Of a DNA stretch of 64,000 nucleotides, positions 44,540-54,429 are shown piece after piece (position 1 is the first letter of the stretch; each line of letters begins with the position of its first letter). The DNA is from Synechococcus sp. RCC307 (GTDB lineage: Bacteria; Cyanobacteriota; Cyanobacteriia; PCC-6307; Cyanobiaceae), in assembly GCA_000063525.1 (NCBI GenBank), contig CT978603.1, positions 1,483,105 through 1,547,104 of the forward strand. The letters are read 5' to 3'. The notes below the pieces were generated by a model that did no database searches, was not told the origin of the DNA, and worked only from the letters and a program-made list of their open reading frames with translations. The translations under genes were made by a program, and so were the position numbers.

Positions 44540-45683
44540 CCTGCAGCTGCATCAGGCTCACCTGCAGGCCGTGGGCCTCCAACACCGGGCGCAGCTCAGC
44601 CACTGCTTCCAAGGTGGCCAAGGGAATCACCACCACACCGCCAGCTCTCAGGCGCGGCAACAACGCCGCCAGCAGCTCAGCTCTGGCGGCGCCACCACCG
44701 CCCAGCAGCACCCGATCGGGATCGGGCAACTCAGCCAGCAAGCTTGTGGCATCGCCCTTCAACACCGCCGCCGGCTGCACCGCTAGACGCTCGGCATTGG
44801 CCTGAATCAGGGGCACCGCGCCGCTGCGGCGCTCCACTGCAAACAGCTGCAATGCAGGCTGCAGCCGCAGGGCTTCAAGGCCCACGCTGCCGGTGCCGGC
44901 ACCGAGATCCCACAACACCCCAGCACTGGGCAGATCCAACTCCGCCAGCAGCTGAATTCGCACCTCACGCTTGGTCATCAAACCGGGGTGATCGGCGTGC
45001 TGGTGATAGGCGCCATCAGCAATCCCGAAGAGCGGTAGCCGTTCGGCTGCTAATGGCTCGGCTTTAGCGATCAGAACCACCAAATGCAAAGGATCAAGAT
45101 CCTCTGGCAGTGGATCGGTGCTGGCCAGCTCAATCACGCGCTCTTCGGGGTGATCCAGCCGCTCACAGATCCAAAAGCCAAAGGCGGCCTCTAGCCCCGA
45201 TGCCCTGAGGATCTGGCGCACCTCGCCGGCGCCACCGCGGCCCGGATCGGTGAGCACAGCCAAGGCCTCGGGGCGCTGCTGCAGGCAAGCCGCTAACGCA
45301 TCGGGTTCTCGGCCATGCAGCGACAGCCACTCGGCGTTTTGCCATGGCCGCCCCAAACGGGAGAAGGCCAGCTGCATCGAGCAGGGGCAGGGATGAAAGC
45401 GCAGCTGCTCAGCGGAAAAATGCTGCAGCAGCAGCCGGCCAATGCCAAACCAGAGCGGATCCCCACTGGCCAGCAGCACGGCGCTGCGGCCAGCGGCCAA
45501 TTCAAGAGCTAGAGCCTCAATCGCTGCTTGAGGCTGATCGGTGTTGATCAGCTGGGCGCTCGCATGCAACTCGTGATGCAGGCGGCTGGGGGCTGCAATC
45601 ACAGCCGCCCCATCCACCAACTGGCGCTGGGCAGAAGCCAGGCCAGAGAGGCCAGCGGCGGTGGTGCCGATCACATGGAGCAT
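44457..45683 (-). CDS. cobL: Precorrin-6Y C5,15-methyltransferase (CbiE-CbiT fusion)
   Basis: 408 residues. N-terminal CbiE tetrapyrrole methylase: MLHVIGTTAAGLSGLASAQ, LLASGDPLWFGIGRLLL. C-terminal CbiT class I fold with decarboxylase activity: TKREVRIQLLAELDLPSAG, LWDLGAGTGSVGLEALRL and the RVLLGGGG strand. It methylates C5 and C15 of precorrin-6B. Together with cobQ at the start of the window it supports pathway completeness. Confidence 0.94.
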   Translation of the reverse strand: MLHVIGTTAAGLSGLASAQRQLVDGAAVIAAPSRLHHELHASAQLINTDQPQAAIEALALELAAGRSAVLLASGDPLWFGIGRLLLQHFSAEQLRFHPCPCSMQLAFSRLGRPWQNAEWLSLHGREPDALAACLQQRPEALAVLTDPGRGGAGEVRQILRASGLEAAFGFWICERLDHPEERVIELASTDPLPEDLDPLHLVVLIAKAEPLAAERLPLFGIADGAYHQHADHPGLMTKREVRIQLLAELDLPSAGVLWDLGAGTGSVGLEALRLQPALQLFAVERRSGAVPLIQANAERLAVQPAAVLKGDATSLLAELPDPDRVLLGGGGAARAELLAALLPRLRAGGVVVIPLATLEAVAELRPVLEAHGLQVSLMQLQVSRGMPLAGGTRLAPLNPVVVLRGCRA

Positions 45684-45735
45684 GTAGCCAGTCTCATCTG
45701 CTCACAGCCAAGGGGTAGACAAATTCGACGGACGA

Positions 45736-45969
45736 TTGCAAAACTGGCAGCTCGCCATTGCCGGTCACCTTCTGCTCTCCCGTCTCTCCCCCTACCGCAG
45801 CCGTCGCTTCCTGCTGGTGACCCTCGCTGGTTGGACCATTTTTCTGCTGCCTGTTGGCCTGATGAGCCTGGCCACCTACACCCCACGCCAAGAGGTGGGG
45901 GTGAAGCGCAGCATGGCGGCCCGCAAGATCGGCGCTGGCTGGGTGCGCAGCAACCCCCTTGTGCGCTAG
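45736..45969 (+). CDS. Small protein with one TM segment
   Basis: About 77 residues from TTG 45736 (LQNWQLAIAGHLLLSRLSPY). One hydrophobic segment (FLLVTLAGWTIFLLPVGLMS), then a basic tail (TPRQEVGVKRSMAARKIGAG). It occupies the 324-base gap between cobL and the GH116 gene. No family recognised; the start is uncertain, with ATG 45861 (MSLATYTPRQEV) giving only a soluble 35-residue tail. The rest of the gap shows nothing else convincing. Confidence 0.4.
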   Translation: MQNWQLAIAGHLLLSRLSPYRSRRFLLVTLAGWTIFLLPVGLMSLATYTPRQEVGVKRSMAARKIGAGWVRSNPLVR

Positions 45970-46007
45970 GGGATTTCCGGCAAGCTGACACGAATTCCAA
46001 CTAACCC

Positions 46008-48510
46008 ATGGCGCCCTTTGGGCTCTCCAGGCTGCGCTCCCTGTTGCGCCGAGAAGGCCGCCAAGGCCACACCACCCCCACCGCCAGCTGGAGCCGCCCG
46101 TTTGGCCAGGGCTGGGAGTCGCCCTACACCGTTCGCTACGCCAGCAACCTCGATGACGGCCCCTGGCATGGGGCGCCTTTAGGCGGCTTTGGCGCCGGTT
46201 GCATTGGCCGCAGCTCCAAAGGAGATTTCAACCTCTGGAACATCGATGGTGGTGAGCACTGGTTTGGCTCCCTGCCCGATTGCCAGTTCGCCCTCTTTGA
46301 AGACAACGGTTCAGACACCCGCGCCCATGCCCTGGCGGTGGCGCCCGAGGCCGATAGCTCCAAACCCGAAGGAGAAGCGCCCCTAAGCAGCTGGAGCTGG
46401 TATCCGGCCAGCACAGCTGAGAAGCCCACTGGCAGCTACAGCGCCCGCTATCCCCTGAACTGGTTTCACTACAGCGGCGTTTTTGGCTGTGAGGCCAGCT
46501 GCGAAAGCTTCAGCCCGATCATTCCCGGCAACTACCGCGACACCGCCCTGCCGGTGGCGGTGTTCCGCTGGCGTTTTCGCAACCCCAGCCGCAAGCCGCT
46601 GAAGCTCTCGCTGCTGCTGAGCTGGCGCAACACCACCGGCTGGTTCTGCAACACCGACCCCAGCGCTGCGGTGCACTTCCGCGACGACGGCAGCCCCGAG
46701 CACAACTACCTGCCAGCCATCGGCGCCACCCAAGGCCAGCGCAACCGCGCCATCAATGCCCCAGGCCTGCGCGGCGTGGTGATGGAAGGCCCCATGAGCG
46801 AACCAATCGCTGAAGGCCAAGGCCAGTGGTGCATCGCTGTACCCGAAGAGCTCGAGGGCGTTGAGCTGATGCGCTGCAGCCGCTGGAACCCCCATGGCGA
46901 TGGAGCAGAGATCTGGCAGCGCTTTGCCGCCGATGGCTCGGTGCCGGAGAGCAACAACGACCGGCGCAGCGGCAACAACGATCCGGTGAGTGCCGCCATG
47001 GCTCTGCGCTTTGAGCTCGCCCCTGGCGCTGAGCTTGAACTACCGGTGGTGATCAGCTGGGATCTGCCCGTCACCGCCTTTGCCACCGGCAGCCAATGCC
47101 TCAGGCGCTACACGGATTTCTTTGGCCCCAGCGGCGATCAAGCCGCCGCCATTGCCGCCGATGCGCTGCTGCGCTGGCCCCGCTGGCGCCAGCAGATCGA
47201 GGAATGGCAAGCGCCCGTGCTGCTGCGCGACGACCTGCCCGAGGAGCTGCGCATGGCCCTCTGCAATGAGCTCTACGACCTGGCCAGCGGCGGCACGCTG
47301 TGGAGCGCGGCGAGCGCCAGTGATCCAGTGGGCCGCTTTGGCGTGCTCGAGTGCCTCGACTACGCCTGGTACGAAAGCCTCGATGTGCGGCTCTACGGCT
47401 CCTTTGCCCTGCTGCAGCTCTGGCCGGCCTTGGATCGCTCGGTGCTGCGCAGCTTTGCCCGCGCGATCCCCGCAGCCGATGCCACCCAGCGGCCGATTGG
47501 TTGGTATTTCACCCAAGGGCGCGGCCGCGTGGAAGCCGATCGCAAGGTGGCAGGCGCCACCCCCCCACGACCTCGGCGCCCCCAACGAGCAGCCCTGGGA
47601 TGCCACCAACTACACCGCCTATCAAGACTGCAACCTCTGGAAAGACCTGGGCAGCGACTTTGTGCTGCAGGTGTGGCGCACCTACCAGCTCGCTCCCGAT
47701 GGCAAAGACCTCAGCTTCCTGGCCGACTGCTGGCCAGCCTCGGTGCAGGCCCTGCGCTACCTGAAAACCTTCGACATCAACAACGACGGCCTGCCCGACA
47801 ACGGCGGAGCGCCGGATCAAACCTTTGATGATTGGGCGCTCAAAGGCGTGAGCGCCTACTGCGGCGCCCTGTGGATCGCTGCCCTGGAGGCGGCCCTCGC
47901 GATGGGCCAAACCCTGGCTTTGGAGTTGGGGGTCGACACCGCAGCTGAACAGCGCGATTTCAGCCAGTGGCTGCAGCAATCACGGGGCAACTTCGATCAG
48001 CTGCTCTGGAACGGCGAGTTTTACAAAATCGATGCCGAGAGCGGCACGCCGGTGGTGATGGCCGATCAGCTCTGCGGCGATTTCTACGCCCGCCTGCTGG
48101 GGCTGCCGCCGGTGGTGAGTGAGGCCAATGCCCGCAGCAGCTTGCAGGCGATCAAAGAGGCCTGCTTTGAGGGCTTTGCCGGTGGCCGCTTGGGCGTCGC
48201 CAATGGCTTGCGCCGCGATGGCACCCCGCTCGATCCCAATGGCACCCACCCGCTGGAGGTGTGGACCGGCATCAACTTCGGTTTGGCCGCCTACTACCGG
48301 CTGATGGGCGAGACCAACACAGCGGTGGCCATCACCCAAGCCGTGGTGAATCAGGTCTATGCAGGCGGCCTGCAATTCCGCACCCCAGAAGCCCTCACCG
48401 GGCAGAACACCTTCCGGGCCTGCCACTATCTGCGGGCAATGGCGATTTGGGCACTGTGGGCCACCCATACCGATTGGGAACTGATTCCCGGCGCGGAACG
48501 GCAGCCATGA
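46008..48510 (+). CDS. GH116 glycoside hydrolase (GBA2-type beta-glucosidase), interrupted by frameshift
   Basis: Full-length protein would be about 833 residues. The N-terminal part reads in frame 3: LGGFGAGCIGRSSKGDFNLW, YPLNWFHYSG, the LKLSLLLSWRNTTGW stretch and LECLDYAWYESLDVRLYGSF. After a run of seven C at 47560-47566 the frame must shift by one to continue with HDLGAPNEQPWDATNYTAYQ, the SDFVLQVWRTYQLAPDGKDL stretch, NDGLPDNGGAPDQTFDDWAL (acid/base Asp region) and HPLEVWTGINFGLAAYY. Removing one C restores one ORF. Either a sequencing error or a natural inactivation. Acts on beta-glucosides such as glucosylated lipids. Confidence 0.85.
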
Positions 48511-48989
48511 GCCGGCTGCTGGCCGCCCTGACGCTGCTGGTGCTGACGCTGCTGCCAGCGGGCCCAGCAGCTGCTGAGCTGCATAGCCATCCCGGCGACA
48601 ACGGAACCCCGGTGGTGCGCAGCCTCGAAAGCCTGCGAGATCTCGATTACCAGGCCTGGCAGCTGGTGGCCTACCGCGAAGGCGAGCCGGGCGGTGAACT
48701 CCGGCTGCGGGTGGTGGGCTACCCCGGGCGCGTCCGGCTCGATCACCCCACCGAATTGATCGTGCTCAGCGGCAGCCACCGCTGGGATCTGCCCGATCGC
48801 ACCTTGGAGAACAGCCTGCTCAAAAGCGATGGCCGGGAAGCCGCCGCTGAATTCGATCTGGCGCCGCTACTGGCTGAACTAAACAAGAACCGGCCACTGC
48901 GGCTGCAACTGCCTGGTGTGTTCAACGAACTGCCGGTGCCCCCCTTTGTGGTGAAGGAATGGCGTGAGCTGCCCACCTATCCCCTCTGA
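48507..48989 (+). CDS. DUF3122 family secreted protein
   Basis: 160 residues. Signal peptide (MSRLLAALTLLVLTLLPAG ending AAA). The mature domain has RSLESLRDLDYQAWQLVAYR, VVGYPGRVRLDHPTELIV and LPVPPFVVKEWREL, the cyanobacterial DUF3122 pattern; function unknown. Start overlaps the glucosidase stop, end overlaps ribD by 26 bases. Confidence 0.85.
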   Translation: MSRLLAALTLLVLTLLPAGPAAAELHSHPGDNGTPVVRSLESLRDLDYQAWQLVAYREGEPGGELRLRVVGYPGRVRLDHPTELIVLSGSHRWDLPDRTLENSLLKSDGREAAAEFDLAPLLAELNKNRPLRLQLPGVFNELPVPPFVVKEWRELPTYPL

Positions 48990-50064
48990 TCGCCATTGGA
49001 TGGCCAGGGCCTTGGCCCTCGCTGCCCTCGCTGATGGCCGCACCAGCCCCAACCCGCTGGTGGGCTGCGTGGTGCTTGATGCCAACGGCGAGCTTGTGGG
49101 TGAGGGCTACCACCGCCAAGCCGGTGAACCCCACGCTGAAGTGATGGCGTTGCGCCGAGCTGGGGATCGCGCCAAAGGCGGCACGCTCTACGTGACGCTG
49201 GAGCCCTGCTGCCACCACGGCCGCACGCCCCCCTGCTCAGAGGCGGTGATAGCCGCTGGCCTGCGCCGGGTGGTGATTGCCCTGGCTGATCCCGATCCCC
49301 GTGTGGCCGGCGGCGGCATCGCCCAGCTCAAGGCAGCTGGCATGGAGGTGATCAGCGGCGTGCGCCAAGCCGAAGCCGCCCAGCAAAATCGCGCCTTCCT
49401 GCACCGCATTCGCACAGGCCGCCCCTGGGGCCTGTTGAAGTGGGCCATGAGCCTCGATGGCCGAACGGCTCTGCCCAATGGCGCCAGCCAATGGATCAGC
49501 AGCCCGCCAGCCCGCAGCTGGGTGCATCACCTGCGCGCTGCCGTTGATGCGGTGATCGTTGGCGGCGGCACCGTTCGCGCCGACAACCCCCTGCTCACCA
49601 GCCGCGGGCAGCGCAGCCCCGAGCCGCTGCGAGTGGTGCTCAGCCGCACTCTTGATTTGCCAAGCGATGCCCAGCTTTGGGATCAAACCAGCGCCACCAC
49701 CCTGGTGGCCCATGGCCCCGAGGCCCCAGCGCAAGCCAGGCAGCAACTCGATCAGCTCGGGGTGGAGCGCATCGAGCTCGTGGCCTGCGAACCAGCAGCC
49801 TTGCTCGAGGCCTTGGCGCAGCGCGGCTGCAACCGGGTGCTGTGGGAATGCGGCCCCCAATTAGCGGCGGCCGCCATCGCTTCCGGCTGCGTGCAAGAAA
49901 CAGCAGCCGTGGTGGCGCCAGCGCTGTTGGGCGGCGCAGCGGCCCGCACGCCCCTGGGCGATCTGGGCTTCACCGCCATGGATCAGGTGATTCGCCTTGC
50001 GCCCAATATCCCGCAGGCACTGGGCAGCGATTGGCTGTTTCAGTCGCTGCTGCCAGAAGACTGA
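48964..50064 (+). CDS. ribD: Riboflavin deaminase-reductase RibD
   Basis: 366 residues. N-terminal pyrimidine deaminase with zinc site: His in EPHAEVMALRRAG and Cys in EPCCHHGRTPPCSEAV. C-terminal reductase: WGLLKWAMSLDGRTALPNG, VDAVIVGGGTVRADNPLL and PLGDLGFTAMDQV. Together they catalyse steps 2 and 3 of riboflavin synthesis. The start is GTG 48964; an internal ATG would remove part of the first strand. The ribF at 37-38 kb completes the flavin route. Confidence 0.94.
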   Translation: MSCPPIPSDRHWMARALALAALADGRTSPNPLVGCVVLDANGELVGEGYHRQAGEPHAEVMALRRAGDRAKGGTLYVTLEPCCHHGRTPPCSEAVIAAGLRRVVIALADPDPRVAGGGIAQLKAAGMEVISGVRQAEAAQQNRAFLHRIRTGRPWGLLKWAMSLDGRTALPNGASQWISSPPARSWVHHLRAAVDAVIVGGGTVRADNPLLTSRGQRSPEPLRVVLSRTLDLPSDAQLWDQTSATTLVAHGPEAPAQARQQLDQLGVERIELVACEPAALLEALAQRGCNRVLWECGPQLAAAAIASGCVQETAAVVAPALLGGAAARTPLGDLGFTAMDQVIRLAPNIPQALGSDWLFQSLLPED

Positions 50065-50759
50065 GCTGAGCCAGCAAAGCGGCCAATCAGCACCCCCATC
50101 ACCACCGCTAGATAGAGCGGGCCGGCAATGCTGGTCACCACGCTGAGCATGCGAGCCAACGGCAAAGCGGGGTTGATGTCGCCAAAGCCCACGGTGGTGA
50201 GGCACACAAAGGCGAAGTAATTGATCTCGGCAAAGGCGCCGCTGGATTCGATCACGCTGAGATCACCCGAAGCCAAGGCCGCTTTGGTGAGCTCCAGCGG
50301 CTGGAAGCTGCCGGGCTGAATCGTTTCCACCGCACCCATCACCAGCCCCGCGGTGAGGCCCAAATGCAGATAGCCAGCGATCGCTCCCAGCAGCAGCGGC
50401 CGCGTGATCTGGGCATGGGCCGCCAGCGATTGGATCATCCGCACCAGGCTCCAGCCCACCAGCACGCTCCAGCTCAAAGCCAACGGCACCCCACTGGCCA
50501 GCAAATTCATCGGCGTGATCAGCCACACCCACATCGCCGCCACCGCCACCGCGCCCAAGGCGCGATAGAGCCGGTCGTCCATGGCGCTGCTGTGCCCGCG
50601 CCCAGCAGGTCCGCAGGTGAGCAGCAGTGCAATTAACGAATAGAAGACGTAGCTGATCCGGCCAATCTGCGGAAAGGCAAAGCAAACCAGCACGCCCACG
50701 CTGAGCAGCAACAGCAATTGATTGGGATAGCGGTTCACCAACCGCCGCAGCCACCTCAC
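50040..50759 (-). CDS. Ion channel family protein (potassium-selective filter)
   Basis: 239 residues. Six TM segments; the last two flank a pore with the K+ filter TTVGFGDINPALPLARM, preceded by AEINYFAFVCL (pore helix). There is no voltage-sensor Arg ladder and no RCK domain. The start is GTG 50759, overlapping the SRAP gene stop by 4 bases, so the two are co-transcribed. Likely a small K+ channel in the inner or thylakoid membrane. Confidence 0.85.
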   Translation of the reverse strand: MRWLRRLVNRYPNQLLLLLSVGVLVCFAFPQIGRISYVFYSLIALLLTCGPAGRGHSSAMDDRLYRALGAVAVAAMWVWLITPMNLLASGVPLALSWSVLVGWSLVRMIQSLAAHAQITRPLLLGAIAGYLHLGLTAGLVMGAVETIQPGSFQPLELTKAALASGDLSVIESSGAFAEINYFAFVCLTTVGFGDINPALPLARMLSVVTSIAGPLYLAVVMGVLIGRFAGSAQSSGSSD

Positions 50760-51418
50760 CCCAGATCCAAGTTCAACTGATCCAAGGGTCGGGAGCTAGG
50801 CGGTCCTGTCAAGCCAGCGGGAATGGCTTCGGCCTGCCAGCCGGCTGGATCCCAACCCGACAGCAACGGCTCGAGGGCCCGCAGGCCAGGGCCATCAAGC
50901 GGCTCGCACCAGGCCTGCTCAAGCCCTGCGGGAATGATCACCGGCATGCGCTCATGCAAAGGCGCCACCAAGGCATTGGGCTTGGTGGTGAGCACCACCG
51001 CGCTCTCCACCTCACTGCCATCGGGGCCAATCCAGCGGTCCCACAGCGCCGCCAGCCAAAACGGTTCGCCATCGGTGCGCGCGATGCGGTGGCCCTTTTC
51101 AAAAAAAGCATCGGCCGGCAACAGCCCGCGCCGGTGCCGCCAGGGCCCGCGAAAGCTGGCCTTCTCCATCACCGTTTCAGCGCGTGCATTGAAGGGCCTT
51201 GGGGCCTCCAAGGGATCTTTGCGCCACTCCGGCAGCAGGCCCCACAGCACCAAAGCGCTCTCCATCGCTCCATGCTCCTGGCGCTGCAGCAGCACAGGCT
51301 CTCCCGGACGAATCAGGGCTCTCGGGGCGTAGTGCTGCGCCAGCCCAGGGGGCATCGGCCCCTGCAAATGGGGCAGCAGGGCATCAAGGGCACAACCCAG
51401 GGCAAAGCGTCCGCACAT
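50756..51418 (-). CDS. SRAP domain protein (YedK/HMCES, abasic-site crosslinker)
   Basis: 220 residues. Begins MCGRFALG, whose Cys2 forms a covalent link with abasic DNA. The PFNARAETVMEKASFRGPW stretch, PADAFFEKG and APLHERMPVI (catalytic His and Glu) complete the family set. It protects single-stranded abasic sites during replication. Downstream is the potassium-channel gene. Upstream the divergent ftsH begins 82 bases away. Confidence 0.92.
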   Translation of the reverse strand: MCGRFALGCALDALLPHLQGPMPPGLAQHYAPRALIRPGEPVLLQRQEHGAMESALVLWGLLPEWRKDPLEAPRPFNARAETVMEKASFRGPWRHRRGLLPADAFFEKGHRIARTDGEPFWLAALWDRWIGPDGSEVESAVVLTTKPNALVAPLHERMPVIIPAGLEQAWCEPLDGPGLRALEPLLSGWDPAGWQAEAIPAGLTGPPSSRPLDQLNLDLG

Positions 51419-51500
51419 CGGGCAGGCACAAGCGTTCGGTTCTCACCCCAACGCCAAAGCAAAGATGCGGCCTAGCTTGGTCCAAACGCATGAGTAGCGC

Positions 51501-53381
51501 ATGCCGATCCGCCAGGACGACAACCAGCCCCGCCGCAAGATCGGGATCGTCAACTTGGTGTTGATCGGGGTGGGCGTGTTGCTGCTGCTGAGCAGCTTCC
51601 TCCCCAGCCAGGGCATGCAGCAGGTGCCGCGGGTTCCCTACTCCCTCTTCATTAATCAGGTCGACGATGGCGAGGTGAAGCGCGCCTTCATCACCCAAGA
51701 GCAGATCCGCTACGAGCTCAGTAACCCTGAAGAAGGTCAGCCCGCCCTGCTGGCCACCACACCGATCTTCGATATGGAGCTGCCTCAGCGCCTCGAAGAG
51801 CACGGCGTTGAATTCGCTGCTGCACCTCCCAAAAAACCTGGAATCTTCAGCACGATCTTGAGCTGGGTGGTGCCGCCGCTGATCTTCATCGTGCTGCTGC
51901 AGTTCTTTGCCCGCCGTGCCATGGGTGGTGCTGGCGGCGCTCAAGGTGCCCTGAGCTTCACCAAGAGCAAGGCCAAGGTCTACGTGCCCGATGAGCAATC
52001 GCGCGTCACCTTCGCTGATGTGGCTGGCGTTGATGAAGCCAAAGCCGAACTCACCGAGATCGTCGACTTCCTTAAAAAGCCTGAGCGCTACACCGCTATT
52101 GGTGCCCGCATTCCCAAAGGCGTGCTGCTGGTGGGCCCTCCTGGCACCGGCAAAACGCTGCTCTCCAAAGCGGTAGCCGGTGAGGCCGATGTGCCCTTCT
52201 TCATCATTTCAGGCTCGGAATTCGTTGAGCTCTTCGTTGGTGCTGGCGCGGCCCGCGTGCGCGACCTGTTTGAAGAGGCCAAGAAAAAAGCGCCTTGCAT
52301 CATCTTTATCGACGAACTCGATGCCATCGGCAAGAGCCGTTCGGGCTCGATGGGTGTGGTCGGCGGCAACGACGAGCGCGAGCAAACGCTCAACCAGCTG
52401 CTCACCGAGATGGATGGTTTCAGTGCCACCGATAAGCCGGTGATCGTGCTGGCGGCCACCAACCAGCCCGAAACCCTCGATGCTGCCCTGCTGCGCCCGG
52501 GCCGTTTCGACCGTCAGGTGCTGGTGGACCGCCCAGACCTCTCGGGCCGCAAAACGATTCTCGAGATCTACGCCAAGAAGGTGAAGCTTTCAGAGGCTGT
52601 TGACCTCGACAAGATTGCTGCAGCCACCAGCGGCTTTGCCGGCGCTGATCTGGCCAACCTGGTCAATGAAGCGGCGCTGCTGGCCGCCCGCGTCAACCGC
52701 ACATCGGTTGAACAGGGTGATCTCAACGAAGCCATCGAGCGCGTTGTGGCGGGCCTGGAGAAGAAGAGCCGCGTGCTGCAACCCGATGAGAAGAAGGTTG
52801 TGGCGTATCACGAGGTGGGCCACGCCATCGTTGGTCACCTGATGCCTGGCGGCAGCAAGGTGGCCAAGATCTCGATCGTGCCGCGCGGCATGAGCGCCCT
52901 GGGCTACACCCTGCAGCTGCCCACAGAAGACCGCTTCCTCAACTCCCGCGAAGACCTGCAAGGTCAGATCGCCACCCTGCTGGGCGGACGCTCAGCGGAA
53001 GAGGTGGTATTCGGGAAAATCACCACCGGCGCCGCCAACGACCTGCAGCGCGCCACCGACATCGCCGAGCAGATGATCGGCACCTACGGCATGAGCGAAA
53101 CCCTTGGCCCCTTGGCCTACGACAAGCAAGGCGGCAGCCGCTTCTTGGGCCAGGGCAACAACCCTCGCCGCGCCGTGAGCGACTCCACCGCCAAGGAGAT
53201 TGATAAGGAAGTGCGCGCCCTGGTGGACCGCGGCCATGACAAGGCCCTCGAGATCCTTCACCACAACCGCGGGCTGCTCGAGGACATCGCCCAGCGCATC
53301 CTTGAAAAGGAAGTGATTGAAGGCGATGAGCTCAAAGAGCTGCTCTCCCGCAGCGTTGACCCTCAGCCCGTTGCAGCCTGA
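51501..53381 (+). CDS. ftsH: ATP-dependent zinc metalloprotease FtsH
   Basis: 626 residues. N-terminal TM ([20 protein letters not shown]), periplasmic/lumenal domain, second TM ([20 protein letters not shown]), AAA domain with GPPGTGKT near 212, [22 protein letters not shown], and the peptidase with HEVGH near 437 (HExxH). Cyanobacteria have four FtsH proteins; the overall pattern fits the essential hexamer members, paralogue not settled. Membrane-anchored, degrades damaged proteins including photosystem subunits. Confidence 0.95.
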   Translation: MPIRQDDNQPRRKIGIVNLVLIGVGVLLLLSSFLPSQGMQQVPRVPYSLFINQVDDGEVKRAFITQEQIRYELSNPEEGQPALLATTPIFDMELPQRLEEHGVEFAAAPPKKPGIFSTILSWVVPPLIFIVLLQFFARRAMGGAGGAQGALSFTKSKAKVYVPDEQSRVTFADVAGVDEAKAELTEIVDFLKKPERYTAIGARIPKGVLLVGPPGTGKTLLSKAVAGEADVPFFIISGSEFVELFVGAGAARVRDLFEEAKKKAPCIIFIDELDAIGKSRSGSMGVVGGNDEREQTLNQLLTEMDGFSATDKPVIVLAATNQPETLDAALLRPGRFDRQVLVDRPDLSGRKTILEIYAKKVKLSEAVDLDKIAAATSGFAGADLANLVNEAALLAARVNRTSVEQGDLNEAIERVVAGLEKKSRVLQPDEKKVVAYHEVGHAIVGHLMPGGSKVAKISIVPRGMSALGYTLQLPTEDRFLNSREDLQGQIATLLGGRSAEEVVFGKITTGAANDLQRATDIAEQMIGTYGMSETLGPLAYDKQGGSRFLGQGNNPRRAVSDSTAKEIDKEVRALVDRGHDKALEILHHNRGLLEDIAQRILEKEVIEGDELKELLSRSVDPQPVAA

Positions 53382-53434
53382 GTGCTTGACGGAATTCCAT
53401 CTCATCACTGATAAGTGACCTTTGGTTCTGAGTG

Positions 53435-54373
53435 ATGGCCGCCGAGCTTTCGACCCTGAATGGGCTCGATTTCCTCTCCTCTGCTGATCTCAACGGCGCC
53501 CAAACCCAGGCGCTGTTGACCCTGGCGGCCGATATCAAGGCAGGACGCCGCAACCCGCGCCTCGACGGCAAGGTGTTGGGGTTGATTTTTTCCAAGGCCT
53601 CCACCCGCACGCGGGTGAGCTTCACCGTGGCGATGGCGCGCCTGGGCGGGCAAACCATCGACCTCAACCCATCAGTCAGCCAGGTGGGCCGTGGTGAACC
53701 GATTAAAGACACCGCCCGAGTGTTGAGCCGCTACCTCAACGCCGTAGCCATTCGCACCTTCGCCCAGAGCGATCTGCAGGCCTACGCCGATGCGGCCTCG
53801 ATCCCGATCATCAATGCCCTCACCGACCTGGAGCACCCCTGCCAGGCGCTGGCCGACTACCTGACCATGCAGGAGGCCTTCGGCTCCCTGGAAGGGCTGA
53901 CCATGACTTACGTGGGCGATGGCAACAACGTGGCCCATTCACTGCTCATTGCTGGCGCGCTATTGGGCGTGAACGTGCGCATCGGCTGCCCCGCGGGCTT
54001 CTATCCCCTCGATGAAGTAGTGGCCCAGGCCAAGGCCATCGCAGCGGGGCGCAGCGAGATCGTGATCAGCGAAGACCCCGCTGAAGCCGTGCGCGGGGCC
54101 CATGCCGTCTACACCGATGTGTGGGCGTCCATGGGCCAAGAAGAAGAGCAGAGCACCCGCGTGCAGGCCTTCCGCGGCTTCTGCGTGAATGAATCGCTGA
54201 TGCGCCACGCCGATGCCAAGGCGATCGTGTTGCACTGCCTGCCGGCCCACCGCGGCGAAGAGATCAGCGCCGAGGTGATGGAGAGCTCCGCCAGCCGCAT
54301 CTTTGATCAGGCCGAGAACCGCTTGCATGCCCAACAGGCTCTGTTGGCAACACTTTTGGGCGCCGAGGGGTAG
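53435..54373 (+). CDS. argF: Ornithine carbamoyltransferase
   Basis: 312 residues. Carbamoyl phosphate binding SKASTRTRVSF (STRTR), the HPCQALADYLTM motif, ornithine-binding YTDVWASMGQEEE and HCLPAHRGEEIS. Makes citrulline in arginine synthesis. ATG at 53435 is taken rather than the GTG immediately before. It follows ftsH by 53 bases; the spacing allows a promoter or weak coupling. Confidence 0.96.
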   Translation: MAAELSTLNGLDFLSSADLNGAQTQALLTLAADIKAGRRNPRLDGKVLGLIFSKASTRTRVSFTVAMARLGGQTIDLNPSVSQVGRGEPIKDTARVLSRYLNAVAIRTFAQSDLQAYADAASIPIINALTDLEHPCQALADYLTMQEAFGSLEGLTMTYVGDGNNVAHSLLIAGALLGVNVRIGCPAGFYPLDEVVAQAKAIAAGRSEIVISEDPAEAVRGAHAVYTDVWASMGQEEEQSTRVQAFRGFCVNESLMRHADAKAIVLHCLPAHRGEEISAEVMESSASRIFDQAENRLHAQQALLATLLGAEG

Positions 54374-54391
54374 ACAAACCGGCTTTTCAGT

Positions 54392-54404
54392 GGCACAAAT
54401 GTAT
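54392..54404 (+). promoter_or_regulatory. Possible LexA box upstream of lexA
   Basis: GGCACAAATGTAT fits the cyanobacterial LexA consensus RGTAC-N3-DGTWC with two mismatches. It lies 26 bases before the lexA ATG, where autoregulation is expected. Weak by itself. Confidence 0.35.
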
Positions 54405-54429
54405 TAGTGCTGTTGCCCACGCCCCTGCC

